In this document: positions 23,581-34,155 of the stretch, one piece after another | Position numbering within the stretch: position 1 is the first letter of the stretch | Layout: each line of letters starts with the position of its first letter | Assembly (NCBI RefSeq): GCF_002355375.1 | Contig: NZ_AP017312.1 | Location: forward strand, 3,785,001 to 3,849,000 | Source of the DNA: Aneurinibacillus soli | GTDB lineage: Bacteria > Bacillota > Bacilli > Aneurinibacillales > Aneurinibacillaceae | Direction of reading: 5' to 3' | DNA: 64,000 bases | Translations under genes and position numbers: made by a program | Notes under the pieces: model-generated | The model's database searches: none | The model's input: the letters and a program-made list of their open reading frames with translations, nothing else | Told to the model about the DNA's origin: nothing

Positions 23581-24354
23581 GTGCAAGCATTTGTTGGATA
23601 CATCAAAAAAGAAGGACGTATGATGCGAACATTTCTTATCATTATGCTCGGACTACTAGCAGGGTTGATTATTTTCAGCCTGTATACGTCTAGTAAAGCA
23701 AACGGAATAGACATACATGCGGCCAAGCTTATCGCAGCCTTCATTCTGTGTGGCATACACATCGGCTATTTACCGATATACATGATAAAGAGCCTGGGCA
23801 ACGAAAGCAATCGCATGCATCTATGGCTAACGCAGCCACAGCCAGCATGGCAGCTACTTGGAGGTAAGCTTCTCACTGGTCTAGGAGGATTTGCTCTTTC
23901 TTTTCTTATTAGTCTGGGCTATCTGTTAATTGCAATTCAACCGCTAAAAGGAATCATCATGAATACGAGCGTCGAAAATGTATATACGTTGATCGGCAGC
24001 GTTGCACTCTTTATTGCGCTAGCAAGCTTATATTTGGCGATCGGCTATCAATTTGCCTGGTCCATTTACAAAACACTATACAGTCGTTTGAAAAGCTGGA
24101 GTGTCGTCGTAACGCTTATCGTTCTCATTGCATTGATGATGCTGCTAGAAAAAATCAGCCAACTACCTGGATTACATGAACTGAACAGCCTCACAGTCGA
24201 CTTTCCCACTTTGCACACCTCAACACAGCAAATTAGCATACAAGCAGAATCAATCGGACAATTCCCAATTGGCTGGCTCCTATTTGGCATTATAAAAGCC
24301 ATCTTACTGTTCGCCACATCCTGCTACCTTCTGGAGCGAAAAGTGGAGGTCTAA
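23581..24354 (+). CDS. ABC transporter permease-like membrane protein
   Basis: The protein has 257 residues with about six hydrophobic segments and is an ABC-2-like membrane subunit. It precedes a GntR regulator and an ATPase in an operon, a common arrangement in Bacilli (YtrABC-like). The GTG at 23581 has AAAGGAGTG upstream; the frame open from 23536 starts inside the promoter region. The substrate is unknown. Ytr-type systems are often induced by cell wall stress, but nothing here proves that. Confidence 0.75.
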   Translation: MQAFVGYIKKEGRMMRTFLIIMLGLLAGLIIFSLYTSSKANGIDIHAAKLIAAFILCGIHIGYLPIYMIKSLGNESNRMHLWLTQPQPAWQLLGGKLLTGLGGFALSFLISLGYLLIAIQPLKGIIMNTSVENVYTLIGSVALFIALASLYLAIGYQFAWSIYKTLYSRLKSWSVVVTLIVLIALMMLLEKISQLPGLHELNSLTVDFPTLHTSTQQISIQAESIGQFPIGWLLFGIIKAILLFATSCYLLERKVEV

Positions 24355-24357
24355 TTC

Positions 24358-24741
24358 ATGGATACATTCAGCACAGAAAAACCGATCTACTTACAAATTT
24401 CCGATCATATCACCTGGCAAATCGTCAGAAATGAGCGGAAACCTGGTGACAAGCTACCATCCATTCGAGATATGGCACTTGAATTCAAAGTAAATCCCAA
24501 TACGGTATCAAGAACCTATCAGGAGTTGGAACGTATGGAAATCGTCGAAACACGCCGCGGACAAGGTACATTTGTAACAGAGAATCTAGAAAGTATCGTT
24601 CAATGGAAAGAAAAGTTAAAACAGGAGCACACCCGGAAGTTTATCCATGACATGAAACAGATGGGGTTTACAAAAGAAGAAACGATGCGATGTATCGACC
24701 AGCTTTTTGATTCTAACGAGGGAGGACAGCGACATGATTGA
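24358..24741 (+). CDS. GntR family transcriptional regulator, YtrA subfamily
   Basis: The protein has 127 residues. An N-terminal winged helix-turn-helix (KLPSIRDMALEFKVNPNTVSRTYQELE, residues 35-65) is followed by a short dimerisation tail. The small C-terminal part, with no ligand domain, is typical of YtrA-type regulators that control linked ABC transporters. It starts three bases after the permease stop and overlaps the ATPase gene by eight. Its probable operator is at 23534-23559. Confidence 0.92.
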   Translation: MDTFSTEKPIYLQISDHITWQIVRNERKPGDKLPSIRDMALEFKVNPNTVSRTYQELERMEIVETRRGQGTFVTENLESIVQWKEKLKQEHTRKFIHDMKQMGFTKEETMRCIDQLFDSNEGGQRHD

Positions 24742-25423
24742 GCTGCAAAACGTCAGCAAACGCTACATCACCCAAAGCGCATTGACTAATATTTCTCTGA
24801 CACTGCCAAAGGGAAAAATCATCGGCATTATCGGGGAGAACGGGAGCGGCAAGTCCACGACACTAAAGCTCATCGCTGGACTGATCCAACCAACAAGCGG
24901 AACTATACTCGTAGATGGTATTCCGGTTACGCGACGAATTAGTCAGTATGTTGCTTATTTATCAGAGCTTGATCAACTGTATGATTTTTATACGGTCCAG
25001 GAAATCGTCAAGTATTACGCTTCCCAATACCCGGACTTCGATCAGAATAAAGCACAGGATATGATTCAGTTCTTCAAGCTTGATCCAACTAAAAAAGTTG
25101 CGCATCTTTCCAAAGGGAATCGAGGAAGGGTCAAGCTTGTACTTACGCTGTCTCGTAACGTACCGTATATTTTGATGGATGAGCCGCTGTCTGGTCTTGA
25201 TCCACTCGTGCGTGATTCTGTCATTCGCAGTCTCATCTCATTCATTAATTTCGAGGAACAAACGGTGATCATCACCACACACGAAATCGCTGAAATCGAA
25301 CCATTGCTTGATTATGTAATTATGATCAGCAACGGTCAAGTGCTTGCCAGTACGGAGGTCGAACAAATCCGCGAGCAAAAACAACAAAGTTTGCTAGAAT
25401 GGATGAAGCAACTATCCTCCTGA
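24734..25423 (+). CDS. ABC transporter ATP-binding protein
   Basis: The protein has 229 residues with Walker A GENGSGKST, signature LSKGNRGRVKL, Walker B YILMDEPLSGLD and the His switch in IITTHEIAE. It powers the permease encoded two genes upstream. The ATG at 24734 overlaps the regulator gene and follows GAGGGAGGACAG. It is the last gene of the operon, with a terminator at 25457. Confidence 0.93.
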   Translation: MIELQNVSKRYITQSALTNISLTLPKGKIIGIIGENGSGKSTTLKLIAGLIQPTSGTILVDGIPVTRRISQYVAYLSELDQLYDFYTVQEIVKYYASQYPDFDQNKAQDMIQFFKLDPTKKVAHLSKGNRGRVKLVLTLSRNVPYILMDEPLSGLDPLVRDSVIRSLISFINFEEQTVIITTHEIAEIEPLLDYVIMISNGQVLASTEVEQIREQKQQSLLEWMKQLSS

Positions 25424-25456
25424 AACACTTAGCTTGAGATAGGGTAATCACGATAG

Positions 25457-25492
25457 AAAGAAGCTGTCCTTTATCATAGGACAGCTTCTTCT
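25457..25492. terminator. Bidirectional terminator between the ABC operon and glnS
   Basis: The stem AAGAAGCTGTCCT / AGGACAGCTTCTT has T/A tails on both strands and separates two convergent units. Confidence 0.9.
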
Positions 25493-25510
25493 TTTTGCTT
25501 GATATTCTTA

Positions 25511-27172
25511 TTATTTCTTCGGCAATTTAAAAGAACTCTTCAGCGATACAATCAGATTGAATACAAGCTCATCTGCTGTCGTATCTTTCGGATCAACATT
25601 GAAATAACCGTGGCGGAAGAACTGGAACTTATCATGTGCTTTCACATCTTTCATGTTCGGCTCGACAAATCCTTGCACGACTTCCAGTGAATTCGGATTG
25701 ACGTTCTCTAGGAACGATTTCTCCTCATCTTCCTGCTCATCGAGGATAAGCGGTTCGTACAGACGGAATTCAGCCGGGACAGCCTGTGTCGCTTCTACCC
25801 AGTGGATCGTTCCTTTCACTTTACGAGCATTAAAATCTGATCCGCTTTTTGTCTCCGGGTCGTATGTGCAATGCAGTTCCACTACATTGCCATTCTCGTC
25901 TTTGACGAAGTCATTACACTTAATGAAGTACGCATGCTTTAAGCGCACTTCATTACCAGGGAACAGGCGGTGGTATTTGCTCGGTGGCACTTCCATGAAA
26001 TCATCTTGCTCCACGTAAATCTCGCGGGAGAATGGAATCTGACGAATGCCCATCTCCGGGTTTTCCGGGTTAATCTCTGCATCTAGCATCTCGACCTGTC
26101 CTTCTGGATAGTTCGTGATCACCACTTTGAGCGGACGAAGCACACCCATCGTACGTGGCACCTTGAGTTTCAAGTCTTCGCGAATAAAATGTTCGAGTAG
26201 CTTCTCATCTACGGTACTGTTGCTGCGAGCAACACCGATCTCACGGCAGAATGTACGAATCGCTTCCGGTGTATAGCCGCGGCGGCGCAGACCGGAGATG
26301 GTTGGCATGCGAGGGTCATCCCAGCCATCAACATGCTTCTCATCTACAAGAAGTTTAAGTTTACGCTTACTCATTACCGTATTCGTCACGTTCAGACGAG
26401 CAAATTCGTACTGACGCGGGCGAGCTTCCATCTCGCATTCTTCGATGACCCAGTCATACAATGGACGGTGATCTTCAAATTCCAGCGTACAGATGGAATG
26501 CGTCACGCCTTCGATAGCGTCTTCGAGTGGGTGCGCGAAATCATACATCGGATAGATGCACCATTTATCACCTGTATTATGATGTTCCGCATGAGAAATA
26601 CGGTACAGAACTGGGTCCCGCATATTCATATTCGGGGAGCTCATATCGATTTTGGCACGAAGCACTTTCTCGCCGTCTTTGAACTCACCTTTACGCATCC
26701 GCTCAAACAAATCGAGATTTTCTTCCACGGTACGATTGCGATACGGGCTCTCCTTACCTGACTCTGTCAGCGTACCACGCATTTCGCGCATTTGCTCAGG
26801 CATAAGCTCACATACGTACGCCTTCCCTTTTTTGATAAGCAGCACCGCACGATTGTACATTTCTTCAAAGTAATCGGAAGCAAAGAACATGCCGTCCCAT
26901 TCAAAACCGAGCCATTTCACATCTTCTTTAATCGATTCCACGTATTCCACATCTTCTTTCAGCGGGTTCGTGTCATCAAAGCGTAAATTCGTCTTGCCTT
27001 TGAATTCATCAGCCAGCTCAAAGTTCAGGCAGATGGACTTTGCGTGTCCGATATGTAAATAACCGTTTGGCTCCGGCGGAAAGCGAGTTACAACTGTATC
27101 GACCTTCCCGGATTGCAGGTCGTCGGTGACAATATTTTTAATAAAATTCGATGTCCCTGGATTCGTTTCCAA
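25511..27172 (-). CDS. glnS: Glutaminyl-tRNA synthetase
   Basis: This 553-residue class I synthetase charges tRNA-Gln with glutamine. The HIGH motif is in [15 protein letters not shown] and the KMSKS-type motif is VMSKRKL. The length matches E. coli GlnS, with no YqeY extension. Most Bacillota make Gln-tRNA by amidation (GatCAB), so a direct synthetase here is probably an acquired gene. The TTG at 27172 follows AAAGGTGATTCAA; no ATG with a site exists upstream. It is monocistronic. Confidence 0.95.
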   Translation of the reverse strand: METNPGTSNFIKNIVTDDLQSGKVDTVVTRFPPEPNGYLHIGHAKSICLNFELADEFKGKTNLRFDDTNPLKEDVEYVESIKEDVKWLGFEWDGMFFASDYFEEMYNRAVLLIKKGKAYVCELMPEQMREMRGTLTESGKESPYRNRTVEENLDLFERMRKGEFKDGEKVLRAKIDMSSPNMNMRDPVLYRISHAEHHNTGDKWCIYPMYDFAHPLEDAIEGVTHSICTLEFEDHRPLYDWVIEECEMEARPRQYEFARLNVTNTVMSKRKLKLLVDEKHVDGWDDPRMPTISGLRRRGYTPEAIRTFCREIGVARSNSTVDEKLLEHFIREDLKLKVPRTMGVLRPLKVVITNYPEGQVEMLDAEINPENPEMGIRQIPFSREIYVEQDDFMEVPPSKYHRLFPGNEVRLKHAYFIKCNDFVKDENGNVVELHCTYDPETKSGSDFNARKVKGTIHWVEATQAVPAEFRLYEPLILDEQEDEEKSFLENVNPNSLEVVQGFVEPNMKDVKAHDKFQFFRHGYFNVDPKDTTADELVFNLIVSLKSSFKLPKK

Positions 27173-27280
27173 TTGAATCACCTTTCTCCATGTAATGTAA
27201 AATAACATACGTTTTTTTATCTATCATAGCGTCTACGCTGCGAGACTTCAACCGTATGAGAAAAGATCCATCCAGCCGTA

Positions 27281-29029
27281 TCAACTCTCATCCAAATTTT
27301 GTACTGTGAACAACTTGTAGTACGCCCCATGCAGTGCCATAAGCTCCGCATGAGTTCCCTGCTCACGAATCTGTCCATTCTCGATCAACACAATCACATC
27401 TGCATGCGTGATCGTAGACAGGCGGTGTGCGACAATAAAGGTCGTACGGTTATACGCGAGCTTCTCAAGCGCTTGCTGGATGAGATGCTCCGACTCGAGA
27501 TCCAGCGCAGACGTTGCTTCATCGAGAATGAGAATGCGCGGGTTTTTGAGAAACACACGTGCAATCGCGATGCGTTGCTTCTGCCCGCCGGAAAGCTTGA
27601 CGCCGCGCTCACCAATCTCCGTATCATAGCCGTCTGAAAGCTCTAGAATGAAATCATGTGCATTCGCTGCTTTCGCGGCTGCGATTACTTCTTCCTCGCT
27701 CGCCTCTGGATTGCCCATCAGGATATTCTGCCGGATCGAATCACTGAACAAAATATTGTCCTGCAAGACCATACCAATCTGGCTACGCAAGCTCTTCATC
27801 GTTACATCCCGCACATCGTATCCGTCAATCCGAATGCTGCCGCTCTCTACATCATAGAAGCGCGGAATCAGACTGATCAGCGACGATTTCCCCCCGCCGC
27901 TCATCCCAACAAGTGCCACCGTTTTCCCCGGTTCTACGGTCAGGTTAACACCGCGCAGCACGTCTTCTCCCTCATCGGCGTAACGGAAGCGTACTCCGTC
28001 AAATTCTACCCGACCTTCGATGCGTGGCAATTCATGTGCACCTGGCTTATCGGTAACATCATACTTCTCATCGAAAAACTCAAATACACGGTCCATCGAC
28101 GCATATGCCTGCGTCATTGTAGTCGAGGCATTGACCAGACGGCGAAGCGGCGCATACAACCGATCCAGATACGCATAGAACGCAACCAGTTCTCCGACTG
28201 TCAACGTTCCGTTCACAACCCGATAGCCTGCCACCATAATGACAAGCAGCGGTGCAATGTCGGTAATCGTATTCACCGTCGCAAATGTTTTGGCATTCCA
28301 ACTCGTATGGTCAAGCGCTCTAGTCAGGAAATTCTGATTGCGCGCATCGAACTGCCCCTGCTCATGCTCTTCTAACGCGAAGCTTTTAATAACCGGCACG
28401 CCCTGGACACGTTCGTGCAGATGCGCCTGCAAAGTGGCGAGCGCCTGCGAGCGGGTGCGCGTTAAACCTCGCAACCGGGAGTAAAAATATTTGATCGAAA
28501 ATCCATACAGCGGGAACATACAGATCGAGACAAGCGTCAGCCATCCGTCCATTGACATCATAATGGCTACAGCGATAAGCAAGGTGACCAGATCGAGCCA
28601 AATATTCATCAGGCCCGTATCCACGAAGCTCTTCGTCTGCTCTACGTCGTTAATAACCCGGGAAATGACTTCTCCTGCCCGATGATTATGAAAATACCGC
28701 AACGATAACTTCTGAATATGATCAAATGCTCGACTGCGGATATCGTACAATACACGGTTCGATACTGACTGCGCCAAATACTGCCGCCAGTACTCAATCG
28801 GCCAGCGCACAACCGTAAAAATAAAAAATACCCCCACCATAATCCAGCTAAGCTGCGTAAGCTTGGCATGAGCATCGCCCGACACAAGCAAAATATCATC
28901 CACTACATATTTCAGCAGCAGCGGCATAATAAGCGGAATGCCGAATTTTACGATACCGATCGCAATCGTGGTAATAATGCGCGTCCAGTATGGTTTTACG
29001 AACAGCAAATATCGCTTGATGCTTTCCAT
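27281..29029 (-). CDS. ABC transporter, fused permease and ATPase (multidrug-type exporter)
   Basis: This is a 582-residue half-transporter. A six-helix membrane domain (residues 1-320) is followed by a nucleotide-binding domain with Walker [10 protein letters not shown], signature KLSGGQKQR, Walker [13 protein letters not shown] and the His in FIVAHRLST. It would act as a homodimer or a pair. It resembles YknU/BmrA-like exporters of Bacilli; the substrate cannot be inferred. AAGGAGGGGAAGC precedes the ATG. It is probably co-transcribed with the DUF402 gene upstream. Confidence 0.92.
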   Translation of the reverse strand: MESIKRYLLFVKPYWTRIITTIAIGIVKFGIPLIMPLLLKYVVDDILLVSGDAHAKLTQLSWIMVGVFFIFTVVRWPIEYWRQYLAQSVSNRVLYDIRSRAFDHIQKLSLRYFHNHRAGEVISRVINDVEQTKSFVDTGLMNIWLDLVTLLIAVAIMMSMDGWLTLVSICMFPLYGFSIKYFYSRLRGLTRTRSQALATLQAHLHERVQGVPVIKSFALEEHEQGQFDARNQNFLTRALDHTSWNAKTFATVNTITDIAPLLVIMVAGYRVVNGTLTVGELVAFYAYLDRLYAPLRRLVNASTTMTQAYASMDRVFEFFDEKYDVTDKPGAHELPRIEGRVEFDGVRFRYADEGEDVLRGVNLTVEPGKTVALVGMSGGGKSSLISLIPRFYDVESGSIRIDGYDVRDVTMKSLRSQIGMVLQDNILFSDSIRQNILMGNPEASEEEVIAAAKAANAHDFILELSDGYDTEIGERGVKLSGGQKQRIAIARVFLKNPRILILDEATSALDLESEHLIQQALEKLAYNRTTFIVAHRLSTITHADVIVLIENGQIREQGTHAELMALHGAYYKLFTVQNLDES

Positions 29030-29093
29030 GCTTCCCCTCCTTACTTTTACAGCTGAAATGATAAAAAACTCCTTTCCACAAAGAAAAGGAGTC

Positions 29094-29621
29094 TTACTGA
29101 TTCTTCAGCTGCAAATACCGTTCATACCAGCGCTCAACAAAACCGGGATGAAACGGCCCCCTCCGTTCTTGTATCCAGGTTACAACTTCCTGAACACCTT
29201 TGTGTACAAGCTGAATTACATCCTGCGGATACTGCATGCGGCGGCTGTGCAGCGCGAACTCTTCCTTATCCAGAATGTTATAGCTCATATCCGGATACAC
29301 CTTCACATCAAGATCATAGTCGATGTAGGTAAGCAGATCATTACGGAATAAAAACGGTGAGCCAATGTTGCAGTAGTAATAGATGCCATCTGTCCGAATC
29401 ATCGCAATCGTATTAAACCACTGTCCCCGTCCAAATGTACAGATCGCCGGTTCACGCGTCCGCCACTCCCGCCCGTCCGATTCTGTTACACGGACGTTAT
29501 CATTGCCGCCAATCAGCACGGTATCACTTCTGTGAAGCAAGATCGTTTTATCCCACGAACGGTGGAATAGCTGGTCGTGCTTATAGCTTTCAATGCGAAA
29601 TGGAGTGCCGGGTGATGTCAT
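29094..29621 (-). CDS. DUF402 family protein (YgaC-like nucleoside tri/diphosphate phosphatase)
   Basis: The 175-residue protein has the DUF402 fold signatures: [25 protein letters not shown] and [11 protein letters not shown]. The acidic residues of the last motif bind metal in this family. The staphylococcal member hydrolyses nucleoside tri- and diphosphates. The ATG at 29621 has AAGGAG at six bases; the GTG directly upstream is too close to it. Confidence 0.88.
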   Translation of the reverse strand: MTSPGTPFRIESYKHDQLFHRSWDKTILLHRSDTVLIGGNDNVRVTESDGREWRTREPAICTFGRGQWFNTIAMIRTDGIYYYCNIGSPFLFRNDLLTYIDYDLDVKVYPDMSYNILDKEEFALHSRRMQYPQDVIQLVHKGVQEVVTWIQERRGPFHPGFVERWYERYLQLKNQ

Positions 29622-29673
29622 CACGCTCTCCTTCCTTTTTCTTCATAATATATGGACTGTGTTTCTCACTCAT

Positions 29674-30102
29674 TCAGCCCACTTCAGATTCTGGATCAAT
29701 TTTCTTGGATAACGTGATGTACTCCTTTATGTCATACCCTAATGAACTGTAGAAAGGAAGCACCTTCTTATTATCCTGATTTACCATAATAAACACTCTC
29801 GTGACGCCGCGCTGGCGGAACCGTTTCTCGAGCGCCTCGACAAGTTTGCGCCCCAGTCCGTGCCCCTGAAGCTTCGGGTCCACTGCCAGCCGATAGAAAT
29901 AACCGCGCGTGCCGTCGATCGTCCCAACGATAACGCCAGCTACCTGGCCTTCGTATTCAGCAATCATCACAAGATCACTGTCCCATGCTAGCTGTCTGGC
30001 TAACGCGTCAAGCGTTTCGGTTTCTGTTTGTTCGAGCCCTGTTTCTTCCCAGATGCGAGTGATAAATGCATAATCCCCTAAGCGAAACGACCGTATTAAC
30101 AC
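29674..30102 (-). CDS. GNAT family N-acetyltransferase
   Basis: The protein has 142 residues. The acetyl-CoA binding motif is visible as LAVDPKLQGHGLGRKLVEALE (Q/RxxGxG/A type), followed by VFIMVNQDNKKVLPFYSSLGY. This arrangement is typical of YpeA-like single-domain acetyltransferases. The substrate is unknown. It begins with GTG at 30102 after AGGGAGGACATAG. Confidence 0.9.
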   Translation of the reverse strand: MLIRSFRLGDYAFITRIWEETGLEQTETETLDALARQLAWDSDLVMIAEYEGQVAGVIVGTIDGTRGYFYRLAVDPKLQGHGLGRKLVEALEKRFRQRGVTRVFIMVNQDNKKVLPFYSSLGYDIKEYITLSKKIDPESEVG

Positions 30103-30191
30103 GCCTATGTCCTCCCTGCTTTTTATCTCCTCTTATTTTACACTACCTGTAGAAAAATGTCGCGTGCGAAAACGTACAGGCTATTCATGAA

Positions 30192-30221
30192 CAAAAAAGC
30201 CTGCCGTATACCGGGCAGGCT
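30192..30221 (-). terminator. Terminator of the 30227-30517 gene
   Basis: The stem GCCTGCC / GGGCAGGC is followed by a T-run on the minus strand. Confidence 0.85.
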
Positions 30222-30226
30222 CCTAA

Positions 30227-30517
30227 CTATACCCCACAGGAATGAACGACATTCCATTCGCTGTACATGCGGTGAACTTCTTCTTCCTGCTCATTTATCG
30301 TTATACAAGCTGCTTCAATCATTTCCTCAATTTGAAACAGGGCTTCATCTACCTGATTCAGAGTCAATGTATCAATATGTTCCCCTCCAAGAAGTATTGT
30401 ACGGCGATCCGTTAAATCCATTCTCATCCATCTATAGACAGATAGCATCTGGCGCTGCTCCGCCAGACGATCAGACATTTCCGCTTCCCAGGTCAATACT
30501 TCTTCTAGAGGGTACAT
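30227..30517 (-). CDS. Conserved small protein of unknown function
   Basis: The 96-residue soluble protein is rich in Glu, Met and Leu, with long predicted helices (about residues 5-32 and 50-85). I do not recognise a family. AAAGGGGCAATGAATC precedes the ATG. It has its own terminator, and upstream is an AT-rich stretch with likely promoter sequence before palindromic repeat A. Confidence 0.65.
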   Translation of the reverse strand: MYPLEEVLTWEAEMSDRLAEQRQMLSVYRWMRMDLTDRRTILLGGEHIDTLTLNQVDEALFQIEEMIEAACITINEQEEEVHRMYSEWNVVHSCGV

Positions 30518-30672
30518 GATTCATTGCCCCTTTCATTATTCTGTTTTTTTCATTTATTCAATCAATTTAATTGAAAACCCTTTCATAAAATGAGTGATTT
30601 GTGAACATTCCTTGAAAACCTACCAATATATTTAATTAGTATATGCAGTAAGACAGCAGAAAAGAAGGCATA

Positions 30673-30958
30673 GCATAGCAAAGCTCAGCCTCTTGATATT
30701 GCTTGATGGTTTTCATCCAAAGTATGCTAGGAGCGGGATCGGGTGGGGCAACGGAACGCCTGTACTCGACTCCCCAGCGGAAGGAGCTAGGTGAACGGGC
30801 TTTTGCCCACAATACTTCGATGCACATACATCGTGGGTCCTCTTTTGTGGGCGAGTTCACCTGGCTCCTGGAGCGGACAGTCCCAACTTCTCCGTAAGCG
30901 TACCGAAGTGACGAGGTCCCGCCCGATCCCGCTCCTCCACCACACTTTGGAGAAAACC
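30673..30958 (+). repeat. Long palindromic repeat, copy A
   Basis: A 286-bp element folds back on itself. The ends GGAGCGGGATCGGG and CCCGATCCCGCTCC pair. The middle pairs around TTCGATG-cacata-CATCG and GGAGC(TAGG)TGAAC / GTTCACC(TGG)CTCC. Copy C (41707-41990) is nearly the same sequence in reverse orientation, including about 50 bp of outer flank. Copies B and D share only the inner 220 bp. No protein-coding signal is convincing. This fills the gene-free stretch before the broken fabL. Confidence 0.85.
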
Positions 30959-30971
30959 GCATCAAATCTGC

Positions 30972-31680
<709 letters not shown>

Positions 31681-31819
31681 ATGGATAACTCACCCTTTCT
31701 GTTGTTTACTGCCTCTTCATATGTATTCTCCCGATTATATCATACGTTTTCTCACCATGTTTAACTGCCGCCAGACAGGGAACGTTAGTAAGAGAACCCG
31801 CCTTAGGAGGTGAGCAACC

Positions 31820-32044
31820 GTGTACATTGGGCGAAAATTTGATGAACTTGATAACGTTCCCCTTTCCGAGTGGGATATGAAAGAGCTTCTGTACCATCAC
31901 GATATGATGGACGATCTTGTTTCGTACTTGAACACGCAAGGAAATAGTCGCCACAAGCAAATCATTGCCGAAATTGAAAAACGTGGCGGACGTAGCGGCG
32001 ACCGCGGGGCCTGGGATCACAGCTCGCGCATTATTTACGATTAG
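31820..32044 (+). CDS. Conserved small protein of unknown function
   Basis: The 74-residue charged soluble protein begins (GTG)YIGRKFDELDNVPLSEWDM and ends in a basic, Gly-rich stretch (KRGGRSGDRGAWDHSSRIIYD). A very strong AGGAGGTGAGC site precedes the GTG, which settles strand and start. The overlapping minus-strand frame has none. No family is recognised. Confidence 0.7.
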   Translation: MYIGRKFDELDNVPLSEWDMKELLYHHDMMDDLVSYLNTQGNSRHKQIIAEIEKRGGRSGDRGAWDHSSRIIYD

Positions 32045-32079
32045 CACACTATTTATTATACTTTTTTATTTGTATTGTA

Positions 32080-32107
32080 TTGAAATATGGAATGAGTACG
32101 CTATAAT
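32080..32107 (+). promoter_or_regulatory. Sigma-A promoter of sodA
   Basis: TTGAAA (32080-32085) and TATAAT (32102-32107) are separated by 16 bp and lie about 50 bp upstream of the sodA start. Confidence 0.75.
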
Positions 32108-32155
32108 AAATATGGAAAGCAAACTCGTTACCAAATTTTGAAGGAGGAATTTATC

Positions 32156-32764
32156 ATGGCTAAATTCGAATTACCAGCTCTTCCTTATTCTTTTGATGCT
32201 CTTGAACCGCACATTGATGCACAAACAATGGAGATCCACCACGATCGTCATCATGCAACATACGTGAACAACCTGAACGCAGCACTCGAAGGTCACGCTG
32301 AACTCGCAGGCAAATCTATCGAGGAACTGCAAAACCTTGACAGCGTACCAGAAAGCATCCGCACAGCGGTTCGCAACAATGGTGGCGGTCACTACAACCA
32401 CAGCCTGTTCTGGGAAATCATGTCCCCGAACGGTGGCGGTGCGCCAACTGGCGAAGTAGCAAAAGCTATCGAGGCTTCTTTCGGCAGCTTCGACAAAATG
32501 AAAGAAGAATTCGCAAAAGCAGCAGCAACTCGCTTCGGTAGCGGTTGGGCATGGGTTGTTGTTGACGGCGACAAACTGGCTATTACAAGCACTCCGAACC
32601 AAGATAACCCGCTGATGGAAGGTAAAACTCCAATCCTTGGTCTCGATGTTTGGGAGCATGCTTATTACCTGAAATACCAAAACAAACGCCCGGATTACGT
32701 TGGTGCATGGTGGAACGTAGTAAACTGGGATGAAGTGAACAAACGCTACGCGCAAGCGAAGTAA
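32156..32764 (+). CDS. sodA: Superoxide dismutase (Mn/Fe family)
   Basis: The 202-residue enzyme dismutates superoxide. The metal ligands are visible: His in [11 protein letters not shown], His in [10 protein letters not shown], and Asp and His in [12 protein letters not shown]. The [14 protein letters not shown] context suits the Mn-type Bacillus enzyme. AAGGAGGAATTTATC precedes the ATG at 32156; the ATG at 32138 is upstream of that site. It is monocistronic with a strong promoter. Confidence 0.96.
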   Translation: MAKFELPALPYSFDALEPHIDAQTMEIHHDRHHATYVNNLNAALEGHAELAGKSIEELQNLDSVPESIRTAVRNNGGGHYNHSLFWEIMSPNGGGAPTGEVAKAIEASFGSFDKMKEEFAKAAATRFGSGWAWVVVDGDKLAITSTPNQDNPLMEGKTPILGLDVWEHAYYLKYQNKRPDYVGAWWNVVNWDEVNKRYAQAK

Positions 32765-32786
32765 TTATACTTCCTTTGTGCAAGAG

Positions 32787-32822
32787 TAAGAGGACAGTCA
32801 TTGTGGCTGGCCTCTTTTTTGT
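32787..32822 (+). terminator. Terminator of sodA
   Basis: The stem AGAGG-CAG / CTG-CCTCT (with bulges) is followed by TTTTTT. Confidence 0.8.
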
Positions 32823-32852
32823 GAGCTCGGAAGTTATGTTTTTGAGAATCGA

Positions 32853-33080
32853 GTAAGGTTGGTGGTGGGAGTAGAGAAGAGAGAAGCCGTTCGCTTCGGT
32901 ACGCTTTACAGAGAAGTGATGGCTGGCCGCTCCAGGAGCCCGGCGAACGTGCCCGCAAAAGAGGACCCGCGATGTTTTTCATTGAAGTATTGCGGGCAAA
33001 AATCCGTTCGCCGTTCTCCTTCCGCTGGGTAGAAGCGTATAGGCGCTCTCTTGCTTCTCTCTCCTCTCCTCCCAACAACG
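32853..33080 (-). repeat. Long palindromic repeat, copy B
   Basis: Read on the minus strand, this copy aligns with A and D through the internal motifs AGCGGAAGGAG, TTTGCCCGCAATACTTC, GGAGCGGCCAGCC and GCGTACCGAAGCGAACGG. The outer stem is different (GGGAGGAGAGGAGAGAGAAGC paired with its near-complement) but still fully pairs. It lies between the sodA terminator and an AT-rich stretch containing a gene remnant. Confidence 0.85.
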
Positions 33081-33086
33081 CTCTGA

Positions 33087-33260
33087 TTTCAAAAAATCAA
33101 AACCCAGTATGTACGTGAATTAGCAACCATACGGGAAGTGTATGGACAAGCTTGGGCAAATAACATTGATCTCCCTTCTTCTTTTAGGCAAGGAAGTAAA
33201 ATCAATTACCAGGAAAGTACAGTTAACTTAATAACAAAAGACCTCCGTTCCAAACTCTAA
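33087..33260 (+). pseudogene. C-terminal gene remnant of unknown origin
   Basis: An open frame of 57 codons begins exactly where palindromic repeat B ends and stops at 33260 (contains QYVRELATIREVYGQAW and INYQESTVNLITKDLRSKL). It has no start codon with a ribosome binding site. The composition is protein-like, suggesting the tail of a gene whose front has been lost. I do not recognise the family. Confidence 0.35.
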
Positions 33261-33302
33261 TTTATTTGTTCAATTGTTGGAACATTAAGGTGAGGTGTAA
33301 AG

Positions 33303-34001
33303 ATGAAAAAATCTATTGTACTTAACATTGTCTTATTCTTTTTGATTATGAATATATCTCACTTCGTTATTGCTGAAGAAATAGATAAAAAGAAGGAAGA
33401 ACGACAAAAATGTTCAAAATATGAATGGCATGGCTGGAACGAAGGATACGATATTGGACTCACAAGTGGAAAAATGATTGAAAAAAATGAGACGATTAGA
33501 CGTTTACTCAATGCAGGTTTTACAGACAAGGACATAATGAAATATGCAGATGTATCAGCAAAAGACTTGGAAAATATGAAACGTGTATTGGAAGAAACAA
33601 ATGGAAAATTGCCAGAAGACCCTGATTATAGTCGTTGGTTGGAAAAGCATTGGTGGAAATGGAAGTACGGGGTTGATGTTGAAGTTAGGTGGCCACGAAC
33701 AGCACGAGAAGTAAAAATGGAGCGAGTGATTATGTCCAATCTATCTCCTGCGATTCAAAGGGCTATACAAGAGCATTATGGGAAACCCAAGCCATTTGAG
33801 TGCCCACAGCTTATCGAATTAGAGCCCCTGCCTGAATACGGAACTGAAGATGGAACATTCAAATTCAAACTCAAGGTGCGTGTACGGGCTGAACAGGATG
33901 AAGTTATGATGTGGTTTGACAACGCACATTCCAATTATTATAAATTATTGAGTATCCAAACACGACATTTAAAAGAGCAAGAACCTATTCCATGTCATTG
34001 A
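33303..34001 (+). CDS. Secreted protein with DUF3888-like C-terminal domain
   Basis: The protein has 232 residues. A signal peptide (residues 1-24, cleavage near VIAEE) is followed by a Trp-rich middle region (WLEKHWWKWKYG). The C-terminal domain starts LSPAIQRAIQEHYGKP, a pattern I know from DUF3888 proteins of Bacilli. The function is unknown. AAGGTGAGGTGTAAAG precedes the ATG. The gene is more AT-rich than its neighbours and lies between two copies of the palindromic repeat, consistent with acquisition. Confidence 0.6.
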   Translation: MKKSIVLNIVLFFLIMNISHFVIAEEIDKKKEERQKCSKYEWHGWNEGYDIGLTSGKMIEKNETIRRLLNAGFTDKDIMKYADVSAKDLENMKRVLEETNGKLPEDPDYSRWLEKHWWKWKYGVDVEVRWPRTAREVKMERVIMSNLSPAIQRAIQEHYGKPKPFECPQLIELEPLPEYGTEDGTFKFKLKVRVRAEQDEVMMWFDNAHSNYYKLLSIQTRHLKEQEPIPCH

Positions 34002-34005
34002 TAAA

Positions 34006-34080
34006 CAGGCCCAACTGTCGGTAGGCGCGGAGAAGGAAGGAGGCTGGCGCACAGATTTTTGCCCATAACCCTTCTGTGAA
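34006..34080 (+). repeat. Fragment of the long palindromic repeat (copy E)
   Basis: About 70 bp downstream of the DUF3888-like gene resembles one internal arm of copies A and D (GGAGAAGGAAGGAG..., TTTTGCCCATAACCCTTCTG). The matching complementary arm is absent, so this is a truncated copy. Confidence 0.5.
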
Positions 34081-34155
34081 AATTTCGAAACTAGAAATCT
34101 TTGGATAACGTATACTATAGTATAGAAGTAAAAACTTATCGTGAGGTGACCAACT

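Noticed and set aside
27173-27280. Possible T-box leader before glnS
   Set aside because: The region is short and lacks the T-box consensus and a specifier loop.
31706-32047. Minus-strand frame of 113 codons
   Set aside because: The plus-strand gene 31820-32044 has a very strong AGGAGGTGAGC site and explains the region better.
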